Shown here in pieces: positions 18,399 through 29,800 of a stretch of DNA of 64,000 bases (its first letter is position 1; each line of letters begins with the position of its first letter). The notes under the pieces are model-generated. The model did not search any database, was not told the DNA's origin, and saw only the letters and a program-made list of their open reading frames with translations. This DNA is from Cupriavidus sp. WGlv3. GTDB lineage: Bacteria; Pseudomonadota; Gammaproteobacteria; Burkholderiales; Burkholderiaceae. The position numbers and the translations under genes are program-made. The stretch is taken from NCBI RefSeq assembly GCF_023952475.1, contig NZ_JALHRX010000002.1, positions 558,001-622,000 on the forward strand, written 5' to 3'.

Positions 18399-18472
18399 CG
18401 TGCTCCTGCATGGCGGGATGCAGGACATTCTAGGCGCTTGCCGGTCAATGTGCTGCGGGTGTGGTCGCCGGC

Positions 18473-19462
18473 CTATTCGACCTTGACGTTGGCCTTCTTC
18501 ACCAGCTCGGCGTAGCGTGCGGCTTCGCTCCGGAAGAAGGCGGCGGCGGCCTCGGGCGTGCCGGGCTCGATCACCGTGCCCTGCTTCTTCATCGCTTCCA
18601 GCACTTCGGGAGACGTGAAGGCTTTGGCAAAGGCATCGTGCGTGCGTTTGACCTCTGCCGCCGGCATGCCGGCCGGGCCGATGACGGCGAACCAGCCGGC
18701 GACGTTGTAGCGCGGCAGGCCTTGTTCGGCGATGGTGGCAAGGTCCGGCGCGGCGGCGCTGCGCTTGTCGCCGCACAGGCCGATGGCGCGCAGCGTGCCC
18801 GCCTTCAGGTGCGGCGCCACCGCGTTGAGCGCCACCACGCCCATTTCCACCTGTCCGGCCAGCAGGTCGTTGACCATCGGGCCGGTGCCCTTGTACGGCA
18901 CGTGACGTGCCGTGACGCCCGCTTCGTCCAGGAACATCTCGCCCGCCAGGTGGATGATGGTGCCGTTACCCGACGATGCATAGTTGTAGGAGTCGGGCCT
19001 GGCCTTGAGCAGCGCCACCAGTTCCTTCACGTTCTTCGCCGGCACCTTGGGATTGACCACCAGCACCAGCGGCGTGGTGCCGATCACGCTGATCGGGGTC
19101 ACGTCCCGGATCGCGTCGAACGGCATGGTGCGGAACACGCTGGGGTTGATCACGTGGTTATTCGACACCAGCCCGAGCGTGCTGCCGTCAGGCTGCGCCT
19201 TGACCACCGCGGCGGCGCCGGTGATGCCGCCGGCGCCCGGCAGGTTCTCGATCACCACCGGCTGGCCGAAGGCCTTGCCCAGCGCCGGGCCGGCCGCGCG
19301 CGCGATGTTGTCGACGCCCGAGCCGGCGCTGATCGGCAGGATCAGGCGCACGGGCTTGCCCGATCCGCCCTGGGCCAGCGCTTCGAGGCCGGGGACGGCG
19401 AGGGCGGCGGCGAGCGTGGCGGAAAGTGCCAGCGCGGCCTTGAGCAGGATGCGACGTTGCAT
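18473..19462 (-). CDS. Bug-type tripartite tricarboxylate transporter binding protein
   Basis: 329 residues with a signal peptide (MQRRILLKAALALSAT, cleavage near ALAQ), so periplasmic. It belongs to the TctC/Bug solute-binding family, greatly expanded in Burkholderiales: PVRLILPISAGSGVDNIARA, VIENLPGAGGITGAAAV, GNGTIIHLAGEMFL, VPYKGTGPMVNDLLAGQVEM. It captures a carboxylate-type ligand for a TctAB transporter that is not encoded here. It is the last gene of the operon with the CoA transferase and lyase, so the ligand is probably the acid activated by that CoA transferase. GGAGAC precedes the ATG. Confidence 0.9.
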   Translation of the reverse strand: MQRRILLKAALALSATLAAALAVPGLEALAQGGSGKPVRLILPISAGSGVDNIARAAGPALGKAFGQPVVIENLPGAGGITGAAAVVKAQPDGSTLGLVSNNHVINPSVFRTMPFDAIRDVTPISVIGTTPLVLVVNPKVPAKNVKELVALLKARPDSYNYASSGNGTIIHLAGEMFLDEAGVTARHVPYKGTGPMVNDLLAGQVEMGVVALNAVAPHLKAGTLRAIGLCGDKRSAAAPDLATIAEQGLPRYNVAGWFAVIGPAGMPAAEVKRTHDAFAKAFTSPEVLEAMKKQGTVIEPGTPEAAAAFFRSEAARYAELVKKANVKVE

Positions 19463-19522
19463 GCTTTGTCTCCGTATCGTTATCGTAGGGCGTCGATGGT
19501 GCTACTGTGGCGTGGCTGGCCC

Positions 19523-20695
19523 TCAGGCGCTTGCGCCGCGGTCCTTGCCGAGCCGCGCCAGGATCTCTTCGTTGTGCTCGCCGGCACGGGGCAGCGGGCC
19601 GCGTACACCCGGGCGGCGGCCGCCCATCAGCAGCGGCAGCAGCACCGTGGGCGTGGTCGAGCCGTCGTCGGCCTGCATTGGCACCAGCCCGCCGCTGGCG
19701 AGCAGGTGCGGATCGTCGAGCAGCTGATCCGGGCGCACGATCGGCGCGTAGGGAATGCCGGCGGCTTCGAGCTTCGGCGCCAGTTCCGCGGAGCGATGGT
19801 GGCGCAGGATCGCGCCCAGTTCTTCCAGCAGTTGCGGGCGCACCGCGACGCGCGCGGCGTTGCTGGCGTACTCGGGCCGGTCGATCAATTCCGGATGCTC
19901 CAGCACGCGGCACAGCGTGACGAACTGCTTGTCGCTGACCGCGCCGATAAAGAGCTGCTCGTCCTGTGCCAGCGTGAACACGTCATACACGCTCCACGCC
20001 GACACGCGCGACGGCATCGGCGGCGGCGGCTCGCCGGTCATCGCGTATTGCTGCATGTGCTGCGAGGCCAGGAACACGCAGTTCTCGAACAGCGCGCTCT
20101 GGATCTCCTGCCCCTTGCCCGTGCGATCGCGCTCGCGCAGCGCGGCCAGCACGCCGATGGCGCCGAACATGCCGCCCATGATGTCGTTGACCGAGGTGCC
20201 GGCGCGCAACGGCCGACCGCTCGGGCCGGTCATGTAGGACAGGCCGCCCATCATCTGCACCACTTCATCGAGCGCCAGCCGGTTCTCATACGGGCCGAGC
20301 AGGAAGCCCTTGTGCGAGACGTAGATCAGGTGCGGGTAGTCGCGCGACAGCGTGGCGTAGTCCAGCCCCAGCTTCTGCATCAGGCCGGGACGGAAGTTCT
20401 CCAGCAGGATGTCGCTCTGGCCCGCCAGTTCGGCGGCGGCGGCGCGGCCTGCGCCGGTGGTGATGTCGAGCACCACGCTTTTCTTGTTGCGGTTGAAGGC
20501 GCGGAAGAAGCCGATGCCCAGGCCTGGCAGGTTGCGCGTCTTGTCGCCGCCGGGCGGCTCGACCTTGATGACTTCGGCGCCGAGGTCGGCCAGGATCATG
20601 CCGCAGGTGGGACCCATCACCATGTGCGTGAATTCGACCACGCGCACGCCGGCGAGCGGCAGGGAGTTGCTGTTGCTGTCTTGGGGCATATTCAT
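19523..20695 (-). CDS. CaiB/BaiF family (class III) CoA transferase
   Basis: 390 residues of the class III CoA transferase family, which moves CoA between carboxylic acids through an Asp-bound intermediate. The signature is visible: LAGVRVVEFTHMVMGPTCGMILADLGAEVIKVEPP, NRNKKSVVLDI, and LTYMTGP-like LSYMTGPSGRPLRAGTSVND. ATG 20695 begins two bases after the lyase stop; an in-frame extension to 20755 overlaps the lyase and is rejected. With the lyase it forms an activate-then-cleave pair, as in itaconate or other branched dicarboxylate catabolism. The substrate is inferred, not read. Confidence 0.88.
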   Translation of the reverse strand: MNMPQDSNSNSLPLAGVRVVEFTHMVMGPTCGMILADLGAEVIKVEPPGGDKTRNLPGLGIGFFRAFNRNKKSVVLDITTGAGRAAAAELAGQSDILLENFRPGLMQKLGLDYATLSRDYPHLIYVSHKGFLLGPYENRLALDEVVQMMGGLSYMTGPSGRPLRAGTSVNDIMGGMFGAIGVLAALRERDRTGKGQEIQSALFENCVFLASQHMQQYAMTGEPPPPMPSRVSAWSVYDVFTLAQDEQLFIGAVSDKQFVTLCRVLEHPELIDRPEYASNAARVAVRPQLLEELGAILRHHRSAELAPKLEAAGIPYAPIVRPDQLLDDPHLLASGGLVPMQADDGSTTPTVLLPLLMGGRRPGVRGPLPRAGEHNEEILARLGKDRGASA

Positions 20696-20697
20696 TC

Positions 20698-21645
20698 TCA
20701 AGCGGTGGCCGCGACGCGCTGCGCCGCGAAAGTCTTGGGCAGGCCGGCGCGCCACAGCGTGCCGTGCAGGGTTTCGTCGCGCAGCCAGCCGGCCACGTCT
20801 TCACGCAGCGCCAGCAGGCGCCCGATATCGATGCCGGTGTCGATGCCCATGCTGCCGAGCAGGTAGGCCAGGTCTTCGGTGGCCACGTTGCCGCTGGCGC
20901 CGGGCGCATGCGGGCAGCCGCCGATGCCGGCCAGGCAGGCGTCGAAGCGGGTCACGCCGGCGTCGAGCGCGGCACAGACATTGGCCAGCCCGAGCCCGCG
21001 CGTGTCGTGGAAATGGCCGCACCAGAAGCGGTCGCCGGCGATAGCGACGGCGCGCGCGAACAGATCGCGCACCATGCGCGGATCGGCATAGCCTACGGTG
21101 TCGGCCAGGCTGACGCGGTCGGCGCCGGCATCGAGCAGCGCCTGCATCAGCCGCAGCACTTCATCGGCATCGACACGGCCCTGCAGCGTGCAGCCGAACG
21201 CAGTACCGACGCCGCCTTCGATCAGCGTCTTCGCGCCGCTGGCATCGCGCGCGGCGCGGATCCGCGCCACTTCGGCAACGACTTCATCCGGCGTCTTGCG
21301 CAGGTTGGCCAGGCTGTGCGCATGGCTGGCCGACAACGGCACGATCATCAGGTCGGCGCCGCTGTCGAGCGCGTCCTGCGCGCCGCGCAGGTTGGGCACC
21401 AGCACCGACGTGAACAGGCCTGGCAGCGTGCGCGCGAACGCGACCAGCTCGGCGGTATCGGCCAGTTGCGGCAGCAAGCGCGCGGGCACGAACGAGCCGA
21501 CTTCCAACTCGCGCAGGCCGGCGGCGTGGGCGCCGCGGATCCATGCGAGCTTGCTGGCGGTGGGCAGGATGGTGCGGATGCTCTGCAGGCCGTCGCGCAG
21601 ACCAACTTCGCGGATCACGGCTTGGCTGGGGAAGGGGCGATTCAT
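20698..21645 (-). CDS. HMG-CoA-lyase-family enzyme
   Basis: 315-residue TIM-barrel enzyme of the DRE-TIM metallolyase superfamily. It has VGLRDGLQ (the metal- and substrate-binding Arg-Asp pair near residues 17-18), the GHFHDTRGLGLANV metal-binding His pair and a glycine-rich GIGGCPHAPGASGNVATEDL with the conserved catalytic Cys. It cleaves a 3-hydroxyacyl-CoA (hydroxymethylglutaryl-CoA or a similar thioester) to acetyl-CoA plus an acid. It is the first gene of the operon with CoA transferase and Bug protein, divergent from a LysR gene with a 217-base spacer that must hold both promoters. Confidence 0.88.
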   Translation of the reverse strand: MNRPFPSQAVIREVGLRDGLQSIRTILPTASKLAWIRGAHAAGLRELEVGSFVPARLLPQLADTAELVAFARTLPGLFTSVLVPNLRGAQDALDSGADLMIVPLSASHAHSLANLRKTPDEVVAEVARIRAARDASGAKTLIEGGVGTAFGCTLQGRVDADEVLRLMQALLDAGADRVSLADTVGYADPRMVRDLFARAVAIAGDRFWCGHFHDTRGLGLANVCAALDAGVTRFDACLAGIGGCPHAPGASGNVATEDLAYLLGSMGIDTGIDIGRLLALREDVAGWLRDETLHGTLWRAGLPKTFAAQRVAATA

Positions 21646-21862
21646 GGTTCTCCGGGACGTCTGGCGTCCCGCGGCGGGGGCGATGGAAGAACTCTATGAG
21701 TTTCTGGGGGCAAGCTGAAGCGGTGATTTAAGAAGCCAAGGATGCTGAAATGGAAAGTCACGCAGACGCCGCCGCGCGGCCTACGGAGTTTCCCGGAGAC
21801 GATGCCGAGGCCACGATCACGCGTATAACATTCCCGTCTGGAAACGCCGCCCCCGTTATCCC

Positions 21863-22813
21863 ATGCGAGACCTCGACCTCACCACGCTGCGCCTGTTCGT
21901 CGCCGTCTGCGAAACCCGCAACATGGCGCGCGCCGGCGAGCAGGAACACATCGTCGCTTCCGCCATCAGCAAGCGCCTGGCGCAGCTGGAGGAAACCGTC
22001 GGCGCCACGCTGCTGGAACGCCGCCGCCGCGGCGTCATCCCCACCCCCGCCGGCGAGATCGTGCTGGGGCATGCGCGCGCCATGCTTGCCGCGGCCGACC
22101 GCGTCGCGCGCGACATGGTCGACTACGGCTCCGGCGTGCGCGGGCAAGTGCGGCTGCTTGCCACGGTGTCGACCATGGCGGAATCGCTGCCGGACGACAT
22201 CGCCGCCTTCATGCAGTTGCCGGCACACCGCGACGTGCGCGTGACCATCGAGGAGAGCCTGAGCAGCGAAGTGGTCAGCGCGCTGCGCGACGGCACCGCG
22301 CCGCTGGGCATCTGCTGGGACGCGGCCGACCTGGAAGGCTTCCAGACCCGCCCCTACCGCAGCGACCACCTCGCCGCCGTGGTCTACACGGGGCATCCGC
22401 TGGCGCAGGCGGATACCTGCCGGTTCGAGGACACGCTGGACTACGACCAGATCGCCATGCCGGCGCAGACCGCGGTGCAGATCATGCTGACGCGCTACGC
22501 CGCCATCCAGGGGCGGCGCATCGCGCATCGCGCCGTGGTGTCGACCTTCGACGCCGCGCTGCGCTGCGTGCGCGCGCAACTCGGCATCGTCATCATCCCG
22601 GCCGAGATCGCCACGCTCGTCGCCACGGCCTTCGGCCTGCGCGTGATCCCGCTGCGCGACGACTGGGCGCGCCGGCGCTTTGCCATCTGCTGCCGCGACT
22701 TCTCGCTGCTGTCGCCCGCGGCGCAGTTGCTGGTGCAGTTCCTGGAAGACGCCGCGGCGAAGGAAGCGACGGGCGCCGTGCCTGCGCCGGCCCGGGCACG
22801 GCGCAGGCGGTAA
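21863..22813 (+). CDS. LysR-family regulator of the lyase operon
   Basis: 316 residues. The N-terminal winged helix is clear (LDLTTLRLFVAVCETRNMARAGEQEHIVASAISKRLAQLEE), followed by a periplasmic-binding-protein-like effector domain (about 90-295). The first helix-turn-helix is slightly unusual in having AGEQEHIVASAISKR where most LysR proteins have AAxxLxxSQPAVSxQ. It is divergent from the lyase/CoA transferase/Bug operon, the usual layout for a LysR activator and its target. The C-terminus is Ala/Arg-rich. Confidence 0.88.
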   Translation: MRDLDLTTLRLFVAVCETRNMARAGEQEHIVASAISKRLAQLEETVGATLLERRRRGVIPTPAGEIVLGHARAMLAAADRVARDMVDYGSGVRGQVRLLATVSTMAESLPDDIAAFMQLPAHRDVRVTIEESLSSEVVSALRDGTAPLGICWDAADLEGFQTRPYRSDHLAAVVYTGHPLAQADTCRFEDTLDYDQIAMPAQTAVQIMLTRYAAIQGRRIAHRAVVSTFDAALRCVRAQLGIVIIPAEIATLVATAFGLRVIPLRDDWARRRFAICCRDFSLLSPAAQLLVQFLEDAAAKEATGAVPAPARARRRR

Positions 22814-22994
22814 GCCGGCGCGCAACTTCCTGTGCGTTTCGAGGGTTAGCCCGAGGCGTTTTCGCAAGCTTATGTTGCGTGCCGTTGCGTAGACTGGCTT
22901 GCGTTTTTCGCCGCCGGCCACGATGGTTGGATAGAAAGGCCGGGCGAAGCCTGAATCACGACAATGCGCGCCGCCACGGCGCAGGAGCACGCAA

Positions 22995-23687
22995 ATGAAC
23001 TTCAACGGCAAGAACGTACTGGTCACCGGCGCCCGCGGCAACCTCGGGCGCGCGGTCGCGCATGCCTTCGCGCAGGCCGGTGCGCGCGTGGTGCTGCTGG
23101 ACCGCCATGACGCACCGTTGCCCGAGACCGGCAGCGGCCACCTGGCACTGCAGGCCGACCTGCTCGATGCGGACAGCCTGGGGCAGGCCATCGGCGAAGC
23201 CGTGCAGGCGTGCGGGCGCATCGACGTGGTGTGCAACCTCGCCGGCGGCTTTGCCATGGGCACGGGCATCCACGAGACCAGCGCGGCCGACTGGAACCGC
23301 CTGTTCGACATGAACGTGGGCACGGTGCTGAACATGGCGCGTGCGGTGGTGCCGCACATGCTGGCCGCGGGCGGCGGCGCCATCGTCAACGTCGGCGCGA
23401 ATTCGGCGGCGCGCGGGCTGGCGCAGATGGGCGCCTACTGCGCCTCGAAGGATGCGCTGGCGCGCGTGACCGAATCGATGGCGGCCGAGCTGCGCGACCA
23501 GGGCATTCGCGTCAACGCGGTGCTGCCCAGCATCCTCGACACGCCCGAGAATCGCCAGGCCATGCCGGATGCAGACAGCTCGCGCTGGGTCGGCCTCGAC
23601 GCGCTGGCCGACGTGATCGTGTTCCTGGCCTCGGACGCGGCGCGCGCCGTGCACGGCGCGCTGCTGCCGGTGGTCAACCGCGCCTGA
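22995..23687 (+). CDS. Short-chain dehydrogenase/reductase
   Basis: 230 residues of the classical SDR family. The cofactor motif TGARGNLGRA is at residues 11-20, NLAGG lies in the central strand, and the active-site Tyr-x3-Lys is in YCASKDALARV. The catalytic Ser position appears as NVGANSAA. It oxidises or reduces a hydroxyl or keto group with NAD(P). ATG 22995 has AGGAG. Its last 14 bases overlap the end of the convergent LysR gene. The substrate is unknown. Confidence 0.87.
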   Translation: MNFNGKNVLVTGARGNLGRAVAHAFAQAGARVVLLDRHDAPLPETGSGHLALQADLLDADSLGQAIGEAVQACGRIDVVCNLAGGFAMGTGIHETSAADWNRLFDMNVGTVLNMARAVVPHMLAAGGGAIVNVGANSAARGLAQMGAYCASKDALARVTESMAAELRDQGIRVNAVLPSILDTPENRQAMPDADSSRWVGLDALADVIVFLASDAARAVHGALLPVVNRA

Positions 23688-24630
23688 CGCGCGGCCGGCG
23701 CGCCGCGGGTGCGGCCGCGCCGATGGCGCTGGCCGCTTCCTGGATCTGCTGGCGCAGCCAGCGCCGCAGCCGGTCGGCATCGGTGCGCGCGTGCCAGATC
23801 TGCATCATGTCGACCCGCGGCAGCGCGAACGGCACCGGCAGCATCAACAGGTCCGGATCGCGCGCCACCGCTTCCTGCGCGACCGAGCGCAGGCAGGTCA
23901 GCAACAGCGCCGAGCCCCGCACCAGCCGGCTCGGCGCCAGAAAGCTCGACAAACCCGCCACCACCGTGCGCCGGTGTCCCAGCCGCGCCAGCGCGCGATC
24001 CACCACGCCGTTGAGGTCGCCGGTCAGCGTGGTCAGCAGGTGCTCGCACGCCAGGAACGCATCCAGGTCCAGGCCGTGCGCGATGCGTGGATTGGTGCGC
24101 GAGGCCAGCACCACGAAGTCCTCGCTGCCCAGCCGCTGCTGGTGGAAGGTGTCGGGCAGGTTCTCGTAAAAGCCGGCGATCGCCAGGTCGCAGGTGCCCT
24201 TCTCCAGTTCCTCGCGCGGCAGCTCGCCGCGCGTGTTGTGCGTGACCAGCACCACGCCGGGCGCGTCGCGGCGCAGCCGCGGCAACAGCGCCGGCAGCAG
24301 CAGCTGCTCCATGTAGTCGGTGGTGTAGATGTGGACGGCCTCGCTGCGTGCCAGGAAATCGCGGCCGTCGCAGGCGTCGTAGAACGCATCCAGGTCCGCC
24401 ACCAGCCGCTGCACCTGCGGTGCCAGCGCATGCGCGCGCGGCGTCGGCGTCAGGCCGCGTGGCGCGCGCACGAACAGCGGGTCGCCCAGTTCGTCGCGCA
24501 GCCGGTTGAGCTTGTGGCTCAGCGCCGGCTGGCTCAGCGCCATGCGCGCCGCCGCGCGCGAGGCGTTGCCTTCCTGGTACAGCACATGGAAGACGTAGAG
24601 CAGGTTCAGGTCCTTGCCGGCGATATTCAT
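23674..24630 (-). CDS. LysR-family regulator (NodD-like)
   Basis: 318 residues. The helix-turn-helix region reads DLNLLYVFHVLYQEGNASRAAARMALSQPALSHKLNRLRDELGDPLFVR, the form found in NodD/NahR-type LysR proteins, followed by an effector domain. ATG 24630 is preferred over an ATG six codons upstream because the family sequence begins here. It is divergent from the DJ-1/PfpI gene, and the spacer contains a strong palindrome (24653-24671), so it probably regulates that gene and itself. Confidence 0.88.
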   Translation of the reverse strand: MNIAGKDLNLLYVFHVLYQEGNASRAAARMALSQPALSHKLNRLRDELGDPLFVRAPRGLTPTPRAHALAPQVQRLVADLDAFYDACDGRDFLARSEAVHIYTTDYMEQLLLPALLPRLRRDAPGVVLVTHNTRGELPREELEKGTCDLAIAGFYENLPDTFHQQRLGSEDFVVLASRTNPRIAHGLDLDAFLACEHLLTTLTGDLNGVVDRALARLGHRRTVVAGLSSFLAPSRLVRGSALLLTCLRSVAQEAVARDPDLLMLPVPFALPRVDMMQIWHARTDADRLRRWLRQQIQEAASAIGAAAPAARRPRVRRG

Positions 24631-24652
24631 TTTTTGGATGGCAGGCATCGAA

Positions 24653-24671
24653 GATTCGAAGTTTTCGAATC
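24653..24671. promoter_or_regulatory. LysR-type operator between divergent genes
   Basis: GATTCGAA (24653-24660) and TTCGAATC (24664-24671) form a perfect eight-base inverted repeat with a three-base spacer. It contains the T-N11-A pattern bound by LysR proteins and lies 23 bases upstream of the LysR start and about 75 bases before the DJ-1/PfpI start. Confidence 0.75.
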
Positions 24672-24745
24672 ATAGCCAGCTGCGTAGGATGTTGCCAATG
24701 CCGGGGCTGCCCCGGCCGACCGTGGACGCAAACCGGAGAACCCAC

Positions 24746-25423
24746 ATGAACATCCTGATGGTGCTGACCTCGCACGACCAGCTCGGCAATACCGGCAAGA
24801 AGACCGGCTTCTGGCTGGAGGAATTCGCCGCGCCCTACTACGTCTTCAGGGACGCCGGCGCCGACATCACGCTGGCCTCGCCCAAGGGCGGGCAGCCGCC
24901 GATCGATCCCAAGAGCGACGACCCGGATGCGCAGACCGATACGACGCGGCGCTTTCGCAGCGACAGTGCCGCGCAGCAGGCGCTGGCCAGCACGCTGACG
25001 CTGGACCAGGTGAAGGCCGAGGACTTCGACGCGGTGTTCTATCCCGGCGGCCATGGTCCGCTGTGGGACCTGGCGGAAGACAAACGCTCGATCGCGCTGA
25101 TCGAGCAGTTCGATAGGCTGGGCAAGCCGGTGGGTGCGGTGTGCCATGCCCCGGGAGTGCTGCGACATGTGAAGGGCGCGGATGGTCAGCCGCTGGTGAA
25201 GGGCAAGGAAGTCACGGGCTTTACCAACAGCGAAGAAGATGCGGTGCAGTTGACCGAGGTGGTGCCGTTCCTGGTGGAGGATGTGCTCAAGGCCAGCGGC
25301 GGGCGGTTTACCCGCGGGGAAGACTGGGCCAGCCACGTGGCGGTGGCCGGGCGGCTGGTGACGGGGCAGAACCCGGCGTCGTCGGAGGCGGGGGCGGAGG
25401 CGGTGTTGGGGTTGTTGAAGTAA
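24746..25423 (+). CDS. DJ-1/PfpI family protein, Hsp31-like
   Basis: 225 residues of the class I glutamine-amidotransferase-like DJ-1/PfpI superfamily. The early acidic motif KTGFWLEEFAAPYYVF and the nucleophile elbow GAVCHAPGVL are those of the HchA/Hsp31-like glyoxalase III or chaperone branch, which turns methylglyoxal to lactate without a cofactor. FYPGGHGPLWDL precedes the elbow. ATG 24746 follows GGAG; an upstream frame extension into the spacer is rejected. The divergent LysR suggests induction by a small metabolite or reactive carbonyl, by inference. Confidence 0.85.
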   Translation: MNILMVLTSHDQLGNTGKKTGFWLEEFAAPYYVFRDAGADITLASPKGGQPPIDPKSDDPDAQTDTTRRFRSDSAAQQALASTLTLDQVKAEDFDAVFYPGGHGPLWDLAEDKRSIALIEQFDRLGKPVGAVCHAPGVLRHVKGADGQPLVKGKEVTGFTNSEEDAVQLTEVVPFLVEDVLKASGGRFTRGEDWASHVAVAGRLVTGQNPASSEAGAEAVLGLLK

Positions 25424-25454
25424 GACCGACGGGTTCCCACTCCTGCCGGTTTGC

Positions 25455-25576
25455 TCCCTCGCCCGCTTGCGGGAGAGGGGCCGGGGGAGAGGGCAGGCGC
25501 TGGCAATACGGACGCGCGCAACTTCGTGGAGGCTCTGGCCCTCTCCCCCACCCCTCTCCCGCGCGCGGGAGAGGGG
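25455..25576. repeat. REP-like palindromes, copies 2 and 3
   Basis: Copy 2 (25455-25480) and copy 3 (25551-25576) match the palindrome at 13063-13088; copy 3 is perfect and copy 2 has one mismatch in its left arm. The GGGGGAGAGGG tail of copy 2 and CCCTCTCCCCC before copy 3 are also inverted, so the pair can fold into one large cruciform between two convergent genes. Confidence 0.85.
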
Positions 25577-25642
25577 AGCCTTTGCCCAGTGGTGTCGGCT
25601 GTGGCAAGCGGCTAAAGGTGCAATGCGTCGATCAGGCTCTCA

Positions 25643-28066
<2,424 letters not shown>

Positions 28067-28201
28067 CAGGTCTCCTCGTGTTGTGATGGCTGCAGATGTC
28101 TTGCAGTTCACACCGAAGATAGTGCATGGCCGGCCGCGGCGCGAGTGCCGCGGCCGATCTCCGCACGCCGCGTGGCGTGCCGGTACCGGCGGCCCGGATG
28201 C

Positions 28202-29800
28202 TTAGTAGACGTCGCGCCGGTAGCGGCCGTCGTCGGCCAGGCGGCGCAGCGCATCCTCGCCCAGGATTTCGGCCAGCGCGCCATGGACGCCGCCGGCCAT
28301 GCCCTGCAGGCTGCCGCAGACATAGATGGCCGCGCCGTCGGCCACCCATTGCCGCACGCCATCCGCCTGCAGGCGCAGGGCGTCCTGCACGTAGCGCGGC
28401 GCGCCGCCGTCGCGCGACCAGGCGTGGTCCACGCGTGCCAGCGTGCCGTCCGCCAGCCAGCCTGCCAGTTCCCCGGCAAAGAAGGCGTCATGCCGCGCCG
28501 AGCGCTCGCCGAACAGCAGCCAGTTGCGCCGCCGCCCGGCCGCGGCGCGGGCCTTGAGCTGGGCCCGCAGCCCGGCCAGCCCGGTGCCGTTGCCGACCAG
28601 GATCAGCGGCCGCGCATCGGCCGGCGGATGGAAACTGCGATTGGTGCGGATGCGCAGCGCGATGCGGCCGCCCGGCGGGGCGTGCTCGGTCAGCCAGCCG
28701 GAGGCCAGGCCGAGGCGTCCATCGTCGTGGCGGGTCTGGCGCACCAGCAGCTCGAGCCGGCCGTCGCGCGGCAGCGAGGCGATCGAATATTCGCGATGCG
28801 GCAGCGGCGCCAGCGCATCCACCAGCTGCTGCGGCGCGACGCCCTGCAGCGCGGCAAGGTGCGGTGCGGGCAGCGGCAGGCGCGTGGCCATGGCCGCGGC
28901 CAGGGTAGTGTCGGCGCCATCGCAGCGCACCGGGGTGGCGCCGTCCAGGCCAAGCTGCGCCAGCAGCCGGTCGACTTCGGCCGGCGCGTGGCACGGGCCG
29001 ATCTCGGCAATGTCGCCGGCCTGCCAGTCCGGCGCCGCGCCGTCCGGGGGCGCCAGCACCAGATGGAAGGCCGGCGCACCCTGGCTGCCGGGGTTCAGGT
29101 GATGGCGCTGCGCCAGCCGCCAGTGCTCATAGCGCGGACGTTCCCAGTCGGCGATCTCGGCGCCGCCGCTCAGCGCCGACAGGTGGTTCTGCCAGTGGCG
29201 CAGCGCGCCGGCATCGCCGTTGTCGACTTCGATCAGGTCGAACAGCGGCTGCGCGCGCTGGCGCTGCAGCCAGCCCTGCAGCGCATGGCCGAAGGCACAG
29301 AAGCGCGCGTAACTGCTGTCGCCAAGCGCAAGGATGCCGTAGCGCAGCCGGTGCAGGCCATCGGCGCCCGCCAGCAGGCGGCGGGCAAAGCCCGACGCGC
29401 TGTCGGGGGCGTCGCCCTCGCCGGTGGTGCTGACTACAAACAACGCCTGACGGCACGCTTGCAGGCGCCGGCCATCAACCTCGGCCAGCGACAGCAGCTG
29501 CACCGGCATGCCCGCGCCCTGCAGCGCGGTGGCGGTCTGCAGCGCCAGCTGTTCGGCAAACCCGGTCTGGCTGGCGTAGACCACCAGCGTCGCGCCGGCG
29601 TCCGTGCCTGCCAGCGCCGCCACCCGCGCGCGCCGCTGGCGATGATGCGCCACCACCGTGCCGCAGAACCCCGCGTACGCGGCGACCACGCCGGCGGCCA
29701 TGGCCATGCGCGATGGCCCGAGCACGGACAACGCCACGCCGCCGGCCACGGCCAGCCAGCCAGCGCCGGCGATGGCGGATGACACAGTGCTGCCGCTCAT
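28202..29800 (-). CDS. Sulfite-reductase-alpha-like flavoreductase with membrane anchor
   Basis: 532 residues. An N-terminal hydrophobic segment of about 45 residues anchors the protein. Next come a flavodoxin domain (VVYASQTGFAEQLA for FMN; VVSTTGEGDAPDSASGF; LALGDSSYARFCAFG), an FAD-binding region (HREYSIASLP), and an NADPH-binding C-terminal domain (LILVGNGTGLAGLRAQL, IYVCGSLQGMAGGV) ending in RDVY. The order is that of CysJ-type flavoproteins. It probably passes electrons from NADPH across or along the inner membrane. Its ATG overlaps the apbE stop as ATGA, so translation is coupled. It is the last gene of the PepSY/DUF2271/DUF4198/apbE operon. Confidence 0.87.
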   Translation of the reverse strand: MSGSTVSSAIAGAGWLAVAGGVALSVLGPSRMAMAAGVVAAYAGFCGTVVAHHRQRRARVAALAGTDAGATLVVYASQTGFAEQLALQTATALQGAGMPVQLLSLAEVDGRRLQACRQALFVVSTTGEGDAPDSASGFARRLLAGADGLHRLRYGILALGDSSYARFCAFGHALQGWLQRQRAQPLFDLIEVDNGDAGALRHWQNHLSALSGGAEIADWERPRYEHWRLAQRHHLNPGSQGAPAFHLVLAPPDGAAPDWQAGDIAEIGPCHAPAEVDRLLAQLGLDGATPVRCDGADTTLAAAMATRLPLPAPHLAALQGVAPQQLVDALAPLPHREYSIASLPRDGRLELLVRQTRHDDGRLGLASGWLTEHAPPGGRIALRIRTNRSFHPPADARPLILVGNGTGLAGLRAQLKARAAAGRRRNWLLFGERSARHDAFFAGELAGWLADGTLARVDHAWSRDGGAPRYVQDALRLQADGVRQWVADGAAIYVCGSLQGMAGGVHGALAEILGEDALRRLADDGRYRRDVY

